From positions 124,001-188,000 of the forward strand of contig NZ_JACCKX010000001.1 in NCBI RefSeq assembly GCF_013423955.1: DNA of 64,000 nt. The letters run 5' to 3'. Source of the DNA: Ottowia beijingensis. GTDB lineage: Bacteria; Pseudomonadota; Gammaproteobacteria; Burkholderiales; Burkholderiaceae_C. Position 1 is the first letter of the stretch. Each line of letters begins with the position of its first letter. This document shows positions 57,133 to 64,000 of this stretch, piece by piece. The notes under the pieces are model-generated. The model had not been told where the DNA came from. It searched no databases and saw nothing but the letters and a program-made list of their open reading frames with translations. The position numbers and the translations under genes are program-made.

Positions 57133-58168
57133 TCAGGCCTTGTCCGACACACCGGCCGACTCGAAGCTGGCCATTTCGTTCAGGATCGCGCACGCGCTCA
57201 CCAGCAGCGGCCAGGCCAGTGCCGCGCCGCTGCCCTCGCCCACGCGCAGACCCATGTCGATCAGCGGCTCGGCCCCCAGCAATTGCAGCAGGCGCGCGTG
57301 GCCGCGCTCGTCGCTGCGGTGCGCGAACACGCAGCGCTGCAGCACGTGCGGCGCGATCTTCGATGCCACCAGCACGGCGGCACTGGCGATGAAGCCATCG
57401 ACCACCACCACGCGCCGCTCGCTCGCGGCCTGCAACACGCTGCCCACCATGGTGGCGATCTCGAAGCCGCCCAGCGCGGCCAGCACGGCCAGCGGCGCGG
57501 TGGCGCCCGCGTTGGCGGCCAGCGCCTCGCGCAGCACCGCGGTCTTGCGCGCGATGCCGGCCGCGTCGAGCCCGTGCCGGCGCCCGTCACCTCGGCCACG
57601 TCGATGCCGCCCAGCCGCGCCGTCAGCAGCGCCGCGGGGCTGGTGTTGCCGATGCCCATCTCGCCCAGCAGCAGCGCATTGCCGGGCAGCCCCTTCACCA
57701 GTTCGATGCCGTTGGCCAGGGCCTGCCCGCATTGCGCGGCGCTCATCGCCGGGCCGACGGAGCAATCCGCCGTGCCGGGCGCAATCTTGGCGGTGTGCAG
57801 GCCCGGCGCGGCGTCGAAGTCGCGCCGCACGCCGCAATCGACCACCGTCTGCGCGATGCCGTGCTGGCGCGCCAGCACGCTCACCGCCGCGCCGCCGGCC
57901 ACAAAGTTGCCCACCATCTGCCCCGTCACGTCGCTCGGGTAGGCCGACACGCCGCGCGCCGCGATGCCGTGGTCGGCGGCGAACACCACCAGCTGTGGCT
58001 TGTCGAGGCGCGGCTCGGTCGTGCCCAGGATCGCGCCCAGCCGCTCGGCCAGGGCCGCCAGCCGGCCCAGGGCGCCGTGGGGCACGGTCTTGCGGTCGAT
58101 CTTGTGGCGCAGGGCGGCGGCGAGCGCGGGGTCGTGCAGGTCGGGCACAGGGGGAGATTCAGGGACAT
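57133..58168 (-). CDS. cobT: Nicotinate-nucleotide--dimethylbenzimidazole phosphoribosyltransferase, two frameshifts
   Basis: It makes alpha-ribazole phosphate, the lower ligand of cobalamin. Visible are KPQLVVFAADHGIAARGVSAYP, MGIGNTSPAALL, EVTGAGTG, and after the break VVVVDGFIASAAVLVA and HRSDERGHARLL. One base added at about 57577-57580 joins TGAGTG to LDAAGIARKTAVL. A second at the G5 run 58150-58154 lets translation start at ATG 58168 (MSLNLPPVPDLHD); otherwise GTG 58148 serves. Confidence 0.92.
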
Positions 58169-58909
58169 CGCTTCTTTGGGAATGACAGGAAATTTCAGGG
58201 CGCGATCAGCGCGTCGAGCACGCCGGGGGCGCAGGCCTGCGCCAGCGTATCGACCAGGCGGTCGAACACGTCATCGAGCGACGGCGCCCGCGCACCGAAC
58301 AGCGCGCGCAGCACCGCCGCGTCCTCGAACAGGCCGTGCAGGTAGCAGCCCATCACGTTGCCGGCGGCGTTCTGCCAGGCCAGGCCGGGGATGACTTCGC
58401 GCGCCACGTCGCCCTTGGCCGCCATGGCCGGGTGCTGGGCGGTCTGGCCGCTGTGGATTTCGTAGCCGCTCACGGGCACGCCCGACAGCGCCCCCAAGCG
58501 CCCGCCAGTTCACCAAAGCGCGTCGTGGTCCGACGCACGGTTTTCTGCGGCTCGAAGCTGGTGACCAGCGGCAGCAGGCCCAGGCCGGGGGCGTTGCCCT
58601 GGCTTTCAACGCCGTGCACGTCGATCAACGCCTCGCCCAGCATCTGCAGGCCGCCGCAGACGCCCAGCACGCGCCCGCCTGTCGCGGCGTGGGCGGCGAT
58701 GGCGGCATCCAGCCCTTGCGCGCGCAGCCAGGCCAGATCGGCCGCGGTGGCCTTGCTGCCGGGCAGCACGATGGTGTCGGCGCCGTGCAGCGCGGCGGGC
58801 GTGCGCGCCCAGCTCAGCGTGACGCCGGGCACGTTCTTCAGCGGCTGGAATTCGTCTAGGTTGCTGATGCGGGGGTGGCGACGATGGCGATGTGGGTGAT
58901 GGGCGGGGC

Positions 58910-59243
58910 ACCCTCACCCCGGCCCTCTCCCGCCAGCGGGAGAGGGAGGAAATCCACGGAGCCAGGCGCGCCGGGCTGGCTCCCTCGCCCCTTTGGGGAG
59001 AGGGCTGGGGTGAGGGCCGGCGGCGCCGATGGCTGGCGCGGTCTGCCCCCACCCCAACCCTCCCCAGCGGGGGAGGGGCGCCCTCACCCCGCCCTCTCCC
59101 GCCAGCGGGAGAGGGAGCAAGTCCATGTCGCCGCCCAAACGCGCGGGGCCCACTCCTCGCCCCTTTGGGGTGAGGGGCCAGCGGCGCCCATGGGTGGCGC
59201 TGCCGGCCCCAGCCCAACCCTCCCCCACTGGGGGAGGGAGCAT
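58910..59243. repeat. Composite palindromic repeat array in cobQ (four modules)
   Basis: Two module types alternate. The larger starts CCCTCACCCCGCCCTCTCCC, has an inverted arm GCGGGAGAGGGAG, and ends CCCTTTGGGG...GTGAGGG followed by GGCGGCGCC-like sequence. The smaller is CCCCACCCCAACCCTCCCC with its inverted arm GGGGAGGG. Order here is large, small, large, small. Confidence 0.8.
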
Positions 59244-59848
59244 GCCAGGCCCGGTCATCGAACACGCCATCTTCCTCCGGCAAACCGTGCCCGAAACGCA
59301 TCGGCACCACGGCGACGGTGGGCACGCCGGTCAACTCCTCCAACTGCTCGGGCGCCGGTGCCAGCAGCGCCGCGTCACCCTGAACTTGTTCAGCACGAAG
59401 CCGGCGATGCGCGCGCGATCATCCTCGGGCAGCAGCGCCCAGGTGCCGTACAGGTGCGCGAAGGCGCCGCCGCGGTCGATGTCAGTCACGAGCAGGCAGC
59501 GCGCGTTGGCATGCCGCGCCACGCGCAGGTTCACCACGTCGCTGGCCATCAGGTTGATCTCGGCCGGCGAGCCGGCGCCTTCGATCACCACCACATCGTT
59601 TTCGGCGATCAGCGCATCCAGCGCGGCGGCGATGTGCGGCCACACGCGCTCGCTGCGGCCGCGCCAGGGCAGGTCGGTCAGCTCGCAGTTCACCTGCCCC
59701 ATCAGCACCACCTGGCTGCGCGTGTCGGCCTCGGGCTTGAGCAGCAGCGGGTTCATGCGCACGTCGGGCTCGGCGCGCGCAGCCAGGGCCTGGAAGTACT
59801 GGGCTGAGCCGATCTCGCCCAGAGGGGCGCCGGCGCCCTCGGCACGCG

Positions 59849-60062
59849 CAGCTGGCCCCCACCCCAACCCTCCCCCAACGGGGGAGGGAGCGCCCTCACC
59901 CATACTTTCTCCCGCAGGCGGGAGAGGGAGCAAGTCCATGTCGCCGCCCAAACGCGCGGGGCCCACTCCCTCGCCCCTTTGGGGAGAGGGCTGGGGTGAG
60001 GGGCCAGCGGCGCCCGTAGGTGGCGCTGCCAGCCCCACCCTCCCCCAGCGGACGAGGGAGCC
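59849..60062. repeat. Composite palindromic repeat array in cobQ (three modules)
   Basis: The same modules as at 58910-59243 occur in the order small, large, small. The large module shares AAGTCCATGTCGCCGCCCAA and CGCGCGGGGCCCACTC with the other array. Confidence 0.8.
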
Positions 60063-60218
60063 ACGCCCCCGCCACCACGCGCGCGTTGTTGCTCATGTTC
60101 TGCGCCTTGAACGGCGCTACCTTCAGGCCCTGGTTGGCGTAGTGGCGGCACAGCGCGGTGGCGATCCAGCTCTTGCCCGCGCCACTGCTCGTGCCCAGCA
60201 CCATGATGCAGCGGGCGG

Positions 60219-61262
60219 TCATGCCATGTCCTTTCGAGTCACATCGTCCAACGCAGCCATCAACGCATCCTGCACCGCCGGCGCCACCACCGCCATGCGC
60301 ACCCTGCCGGGCAGGCCGAAGCTGGCGCAGTCGCGCAGCTTGATGCCTTGCGCGCGCAGCGCAGTCAACAGCGGATTCAAGCCAAATCGACCTTCAACGC
60401 CCGCTCCATCTGCGCCAGCAGCTACCAAAAAGTTAGCAGCACTGGCCGCCACCCGCCAGCCGGCGGCTTGCAGCAAGTCGATCTGGCGCGCCTTCCAGCC
60501 GCGCAGCGTGGCGCGGCAGTCCTGCAGCCAGTCGTGCGCATCCACCGTGGCCCAGGCTTGCAGCAGCGCCACGCCGTGCGCGCCCACGGGCCACGAAGGC
60601 GCCAGCGCGTGCAGGCGCGCCAGCAAGGCCGCGTCGGCACCCCGCGGCGCAATCGCGTAGGCCGCGCGCACGCCCGTCAGGCCCAGCGCCTTGTTGGGGG
60701 TGACGAGGCGCCACACGCGGTCCTGCGCCGCCGCGTCCAGCGCCAGCGCACCGGCCAGGCGCAGCGGCTCGTAGGCCTGGTCGAGCACCAGCGCCTGCCC
60801 CCGCCGCAGCGCCGCCACCTGATCGGCCAGGCCCGCGTGCGGCTGGCCCAGCGGGCTGGACGGGTCGCACGCCCACAGCAGCGCGGCATCGGTGGGATGG
60901 TCCACCCGCGCCAGCCCCGCCGCCTGCGCCGCGCGGGCGTAGTCGCCATAGGCGTGCGCGGGCAGCCAGACACGCGCGCCCGGCGCCTGCAGGGCGACGG
61001 CCACGCTGATGCGCTGGATGAACTCGCTGCCGCTGGCCGCCAGCACGATGCGCGCCGGCGCCACGCCGTGCCAGGCCGCCAGCTGCACGGTGAGCGCGGT
61101 GTAGGCCGGGTCGGGGTAGTGCCGCGCATCGGCCACCCGCAGCGCCTGCACGGCGGGTGCGTAGGGGCCGCAGGCATTGGCGTTGGTCGACAAGTCGTGC
61201 GCCGGCACGCCCAGTGCGTCGGGGCCGCCGTGCGTGGGCGGGCTCATCACTTCGTTATTCAT
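60219..61262 (-). CDS. cobD: Threonine-phosphate decarboxylase-like aminotransferase, with a repeat-derived insertion
   Basis: The fold type I PLP enzyme supplies aminopropanol phosphate for cobalamin. [20 protein letters not shown], the PLP Lys in [16 protein letters not shown] and [10 protein letters not shown] match CobD/CobC-type enzymes. Near the C-terminus ANFLVAAG and [22 protein letters not shown] are separated by about 15 extra residues that coincide with a copy of the hairpin repeat (60374-60436). The frame is intact. The start codon also touches a repeat. Confidence 0.9.
   Translation of the reverse strand: MNNEVMSPPTHGGPDALGVPAHDLSTNANACGPYAPAVQALRVADARHYPDPAYTALTVQLAAWHGVAPARIVLAASGSEFIQRISVAVALQAPGARVWLPAHAYGDYARAAQAAGLARVDHPTDAALLWACDPSSPLGQPHAGLADQVAALRRGQALVLDQAYEPLRLAGALALDAAAQDRVWRLVTPNKALGLTGVRAAYAIAPRGADAALLARLHALAPSWPVGAHGVALLQAWATVDAHDWLQDCRATLRGWKARQIDLLQAAGWRVAASAANFLVAAGADGAGVEGRFGLNPLLTALRAQGIKLRDCASFGLPGRVRMAVVAPAVQDALMAALDDVTRKDMA
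60374..60436 (-). repeat. Hairpin repeat copy inside the cobD coding region
   Basis: The plus strand reads CAAGCCAAATCGACCTTCAA, CGCCCGC, TGCGCCAGCAGCTACC, the same order of blocks as the reverse of the copy at 281-342 with substitutions. It is translated in frame. Confidence 0.55.
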
Positions 61263-61314
61263 AGCTGCCTGCGCTTGACTGGCGGGCGCTGGAGCCCGAA
61301 AACGCTTGAAAACC
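61257..61314 (+). repeat. Dispersed hairpin repeat abutting the cobD start
   Basis: ATTCATAGCTGCCT leads to GCGCTTG-ACTGG-CGGGCGC, then TGGAGCCCGAAAACGCTTG. Its first bases overlap the cobD start codon on the opposite strand. Confidence 0.8.
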
Positions 61315-61317
61315 GTC

Positions 61318-61391
61318 GTAGGAGCGGCGGCAGCCGTGAATCAGCGCACCCATGCATAACGGCACCTTTTCGCGGCTGCCGCCGCTCCTAC
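61318..61391. repeat. Perfect 19-bp inverted repeat (REP-like) between cbiB and cobD
   Basis: GTAGGAGCGGCGGCAGCCG at 61318-61336 pairs exactly with 61373-61391 across a 36-base loop. GTAGGAGCGGC is the start of REP sequences widespread in Proteobacteria. Confidence 0.8.
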
Positions 61392-61418
61392 GGCACCCCG
61401 CCATCGCCCGCCACACGT

Positions 61419-62397
61419 TCAAACCAACACCCCCAGCAACGCCCCGCACGCCAGCAGCGTGGCCACGCCCACCGTGCGCGATCCGATGGCGCAGGCGCGC
61501 AGCGTGTCGGCAGGCTCGGGCGTGCGGCCTTCGGGGTTCAACGTGTAGATGCCCGGCTTGCGCAGCTGCACGCGCAGGGCCAGCGCCATGGCCGCCATGG
61601 GCCAGCCGCCGTTGGGCGATGGCGTGCGCGCCGCCTCCACCCACAGGCGGCCCGGGCCGGCGGTGTGGCCGGCCGGCAGCGCGATCAGCGCCGCGGTGAT
61701 GCGCGCCGGCACCCAGGCCAGCACGTCGTCCGCACGCGCCGCCCACTTGCCGGCCCATTGCCAGTCGCGCCCGCCGCGCACGCCGGGGTAGCCCCACATG
61801 GCATCGGCCGTGTTGGCAAAGCGAAACAGCACCGCCCCCGGCAGCCCCAGCAGCACGAACCAGAACAGCGGCGCCACCACCGAATCGTTCAGGTTCTCGG
61901 CCAGCTCTCGATGGCGCTCTCGCGCACCTGGTGCGCCGACAGCGCGCTCACGTCGCGACTCACCAGCCGCGCCAGTTGCGCGCGGCCCGCGTCCAGCGAT
62001 TCGCCCAGCGCGCGCTCCACCGCCAGCACCTCGTCGTGCAGCATGGCCCAGGCCAGCAACGGCTTCAAGAACAGCCCCAGCGCCAGCGCCGCCAGCCAGG
62101 CCGGCTGCGTCAGCACCCAGCCCTGAAACAGCCAGGCCACGGCAAAAACGCCGCCGCCGCCGCGCACCACGACAGCGCCGCGAACCAGAACACGCGCGCA
62201 TCCGACAGCACGCGCGCCTCACCCACGCGCGGCGCCAGCCGCTCGCCCGCCCAGGCCAGCCAGCGCCCCATCCATGCCACCGGGTGCCAGCGCAAGGGCG
62301 GCTCGCCCAGCAGGCGGTCGATGGCGATGGCCAGCGCCGGAGCGCTGGCCAGCAGCACGGCCCAGGGTTCGCCGGCAACGGACCACCATGCAATCAC
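61419..62397 (-). CDS. cbiB: Adenosylcobinamide-phosphate synthase, two frameshifts
   Basis: This membrane protein attaches aminopropanol phosphate to adenosylcobyric acid. DRLLGEPPLRWHPVAWMGR is the family start motif. After the breaks come VSRDVSALSAHQVRESAIES, LAENLNDSVVAPLFWFVLLG, ANTADAMWGYP and NGGWPMAAMALAL. One base added at the A5 run 62144-62148 and one near 61901-61906 restore a single frame. Start ATG 62397 (MIAWWSVAG). Confidence 0.9.
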
Positions 62398-62452
62398 GGC
62401 GCGCCCTCCCCGCCGGCCAGAGCCCGCAGGGTCACATTCGGGTCGTTCGGAT

Positions 62453-63001
62453 TCACGACTGCAGGCGCTCCTCGATCAGCGGCAGCGCCAGCGCGCGCTC
62501 GTGCGGGCTGCCGGCGCGCACGGCATCGAACAGCGCCAGCAGCTCGTACAGCGCCGGGTTGCGCCGCGCCGCCTCGGGCACGCTCGGGTACAGCGGGTGC
62601 AGCGTCATGCCACGGCGCGTGCCGTGCGGGTCGGGCCAGACGGGCGGCGGCTCGCTGGCGGGCGCCACGATCAGACCCTCCAGCGGCGCCGCGGCATAGC
62701 CCGTGGGCAGGCCGCGCGTCAGCTCGCCGCGCAGCGGTGCAAAGCAGTAGCGCGCCCCGTGCTGCACAAACAGGCGCAGCGCCTCGCGCACCACGCGCGG
62801 GCCGCCCTCCGGGTCGATGTAGGCCAGCCCGGCCGCCACCGCGCGCTGCACGGCGCCGTGCGTTTCCGACGCCGTCAGGCCCAGCTCGGCCGCCAGCGCT
62901 GCATAGGACGGCGCCGGCCCATCCTGCAGCACCAGGCGCAGCAGCACCAGCAGATCCTGCGGGCGCAGCATGGGTTGGGGGTTGGATTTGCCAGCGGCCA
63001 T
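62453..63001 (-). CDS. Helix-turn-helix protein of unknown function
   Basis: The 182-residue protein starts MAAGKSNPQPMLRPQDLLVLLRLVLQ and has a predicted winged-helix core (SYAALAAELGLTASETHGAVQRAVAAGL). The rest is not recognisable. A 10-bp inverted repeat lies 11 bases before its start, which suggests autoregulation. It is 55 bases upstream of cbiB on the same strand, so it might regulate the cobalamin genes. Confidence 0.6.
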   Translation of the reverse strand: MAAGKSNPQPMLRPQDLLVLLRLVLQDGPAPSYAALAAELGLTASETHGAVQRAVAAGLAYIDPEGGPRVVREALRLFVQHGARYCFAPLRGELTRGLPTGYAAAPLEGLIVAPASEPPPVWPDPHGTRRGMTLHPLYPSVPEAARRNPALYELLALFDAVRAGSPHERALALPLIEERLQS

Positions 63002-63012
63002 GGGCGACGTTC

Positions 63013-63036
63013 ATTCGCTATTTGCGAATAGCGAAT
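63013..63036 (-). promoter_or_regulatory. Inverted repeat, probable operator of the HTH gene
   Basis: Arms ATTCGCTATT and AATAGCGAAT are perfect complements around TGCG. The site overlaps a TATATT-like -10 box for the minus-strand HTH gene. Confidence 0.65.
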
Positions 63037-63157
63037 ATAGCCGCCAGCGCCTGGCGACGCAAGCCGCCCCATCCTGTCACACCCTTGTTCGGCAAGCGCG
63101 TCAGAATGGCCTGGCACCAGGCAACCCGCCGGGGGCACCATCCAAGGAGAACGCGAC

Positions 63158-63415
63158 ATGGACATCACCACCCAAACCCTGCTGGCCGCCGACCTGGCCG
63201 ACCGCTGGATCGACGCCATCCTGGGCGAACAGCCCGACGTGCTGCTGCAGGCCGACACCGACGAACCCCTGACCCCCGAAGACATGGCGCGCAACCTGGC
63301 GCAGTTCCGCGCCACGCTGATCGAGGAGCTGAGCGAGCAGCCCATCGCCTTCGCCATGGACGACGATGACGATGACGACGAGGATGACGACGGCGAGGAC
63401 GACGCGCCGCGCTGA
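63158..63415 (+). CDS. Small acidic hypothetical protein with poly-Asp tail
   Basis: The 85-residue frame starts MDITTQTLLAADLADRWIDAILG after AAGGAGA and ends in a long Asp/Glu tract (residues about 68-83). The body is predicted helical. I recognise no family. It is divergent from the HTH gene. Charge and size resemble nucleic-acid-mimic or antitoxin-like proteins, but nothing in the sequence proves this. Confidence 0.6.
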   Translation: MDITTQTLLAADLADRWIDAILGEQPDVLLQADTDEPLTPEDMARNLAQFRATLIEELSEQPIAFAMDDDDDDDEDDDGEDDAPR

Positions 63416-63471
63416 CGCCGAGCCGCGCCCGCGCGCGGCCGCCAGCCCTGCGCTGTTCCATCCTTGAAAAT

Positions 63472-63537
63472 TGGGGAGTATGCGCCTTCAGCGCCTGTCT
63501 GGCGGGCGCTGGCGGATATCTATATAGGGAGTATGTG
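63472..63537 (+). repeat. Dispersed hairpin repeat, subtype flanked by GGGAGTATG direct repeats
   Basis: GGGGAGTATGCG opens and AGGGAGTATGTG closes the copy; between them is AGCGCCTG-TCTGG-CGGGCGCT with one mismatch. It lies between the convergent acidic-protein gene and the last gene. Confidence 0.8.
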
Positions 63538-63635
63538 GCCAGTTCCAGCTGCGCGGCGCACCGCATCCAAACGGAGCGCGTGCCAACCCGGCAGCGCCTG
63601 CCGCATGGGCACGCATCGCCCCGACGCGTAGGCGC

Positions 63636-64000
63636 TCACCGCTTCTTGCGTCGCCGCCGCGCGGCGGCGGGCAGCAGGCTGGTCATGCGCTGGTACAGCG
63701 TGAACAGAAAGGCCACGCGCTCGGCGTCGCCTTGATTTCGTTCCAGGACAGGGTCCAGTCGGCGAACTTCTGCTGGTCGGCGGGTATGTTCAGGTCCAGG
63801 CCCTTGGTCTGCGCATACCGGGCCAGCATGGGCATCACGTTGTAGCCCTCCCCGCTCTGGTCGTTGAGTGCTGCGGCGGCGGACTCCGACAGGCCGGCGT
63901 GCTGCAGGAATCGCGTCGAGACGCCGCCATCGTTGCCGGGCTCGTGCTTGTTGGCCTCCTTGACGGAGTTCCAGATACCCAGGCCAACCACCGACACCAC
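63636..64000 (-). CDS. Hypothetical protein, 5' end outside window, frameshift near C-terminus
   Basis: The visible part begins VSVVGLGIWNSVKEANKHEPG, partly hydrophobic, then QHAGLSESAAAALNDQSGEG. I recognise no family. One base added near 63729-63731 turns the end into GDAERVAFLFTLYQRMTSLLP followed by a basic tail and a stop at 63636; otherwise the frame ends at 63683. Confidence 0.55.
   Translation of the reverse strand, partial: GVGGWPGYLELRQGGQQARARQRWRRLDAIPAARRPVGVRRRSTQRPERGGLQRDAHAGPVCADQGPGPEHTRRPAEVRRLDPVLERNQGDAERVAFLFTLYQRMTSLLPAAARRRRKKR

Larger units (their letters stand above)
58195..60222 (-). pseudogene. cobQ: Cobyric acid synthase, split by two composite repeat arrays and several frameshifts
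   Basis: CobQ amidates adenosylcobyrinic acid diamide. All conserved blocks are present in order: [20 protein letters not shown] and [13 protein letters not shown]; then GEIGSAQYFQALAARAEPDVRMNP, VVIEGAGSPAEINL and VTDIDRGGAFAHLYGT; then ISNLDEFQPLKNVPGV, VLGVCGGLQMLGE (Cys of the GATase) and VMGCYLHGLFED. Repeat arrays at 59849-60062 and 58910-59243 lie between blocks, and breaks occur at about 59376, 58871-58875 and 58491-58495. Both arrays are open in at least one frame, so an in-frame insertion masked by base errors is possible. As given it cannot be one protein. Start ATG 60222 overlaps the cobD stop. Confidence 0.88.

Noticed and set aside
58910..60062. CRISPR array suggested by multiple repeats
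   Set aside because: Modules alternate, differ in length, are GC-rich palindromes without unique spacers of constant size, and no cas genes are present.

Overview
The window is GC-rich, densely coding bacterial chromosome. Gene content and protein style point to a betaproteobacterium of the order Burkholderiales, most likely family Comamonadaceae: intracellular PHB depolymerase, propionyl-CoA carboxylase/methylmalonyl-CoA mutase, DUF1631, Rel/Spo-GreB-MutS core genes, and short palindromes with an ATAGCTGC...GCGCT core. This placement is inference from recognised families; no rRNA or tRNA gene is present to confirm it. No phage, complete IS element or CRISPR array was seen.

Layout. 1-2.3 kb: MCE/Mla-like lipid-transport genes (minus). 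2.5-4.8 kb: phaZ and an RnfB-like ferredoxin (plus). 5.0-9.8 kb: three overlapping minus-strand genes for a 2-oxoacid:ferredoxin oxidoreductase with an FAD/Fe-S partner. 10-16 kb: cardiolipin synthase, a repeat-filled gap, a VOC protein, nicotinamidase, esterase, serine hydrolase, DUF167 protein and a Doc/AbrB toxin-antitoxin pair. 16.2-25.7 kb: a long minus-strand propionyl-CoA to succinyl-CoA operon (mcm, vapBC-like pair, meaB, kinase-like gene, pccB, PH-domain gene, pccA, HEAT-like gene) with a divergent GntR regulator. 26.5-35.6 kb: hemerythrin, M23 peptidase, SUMF1-type lipoprotein, ABC exporter, esterase, DUF1631, AhpD-like protein. 35.7-42.3 kb: deacylase, flavin reductase, MarR, M20 amidohydrolase, MFS transporter, LLM oxidoreductase, lipoprotein. 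42.4-50.2 kb: methyltransferase, gmk-rpoZ-spoT, greB, mutS. 50.2-54.1 kb: Anbu protease, CPBP protease, hydrolase, small GTPase, AlkB. 54.4-62.4 kb: late cobalamin genes (cobC, cobS, cobT, cobQ, cobD, cbiB) with an unrelated serine hydrolase among them. The end holds an HTH gene, a small acidic protein and a truncated gene.

Two features cut across the window. First, a dispersed family of short hairpin repeats (about 17 copies) lies between genes and, in several places, inside genes: it supplies the start region of a lipoprotein, the tail of the SUMF1 protein and an apparent in-frame insertion in cobD. A second composite repeat splits cobQ at two points. Stem bases covary between copies. Second, about thirty genes need one extra base to read through in one frame, nearly always next to a short homopolymer or a CCTGG-like context, and always in the deletion direction. 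This looks like residual consensus error in a long-read or metagenomic assembly rather than mass gene decay, although mutS is itself one of the affected genes. Broken genes are annotated as their full reconstructed span and the break position is given.

Metabolically the region links B12 to its use: the cobalamin late genes make or remodel the cofactor needed by the methylmalonyl-CoA mutase, with MeaB as its protecting GTPase, and PCC feeds it from propionyl-CoA. PHB mobilisation and a ferredoxin-linked 2-oxoacid oxidoreductase complete a carbon and redox theme.
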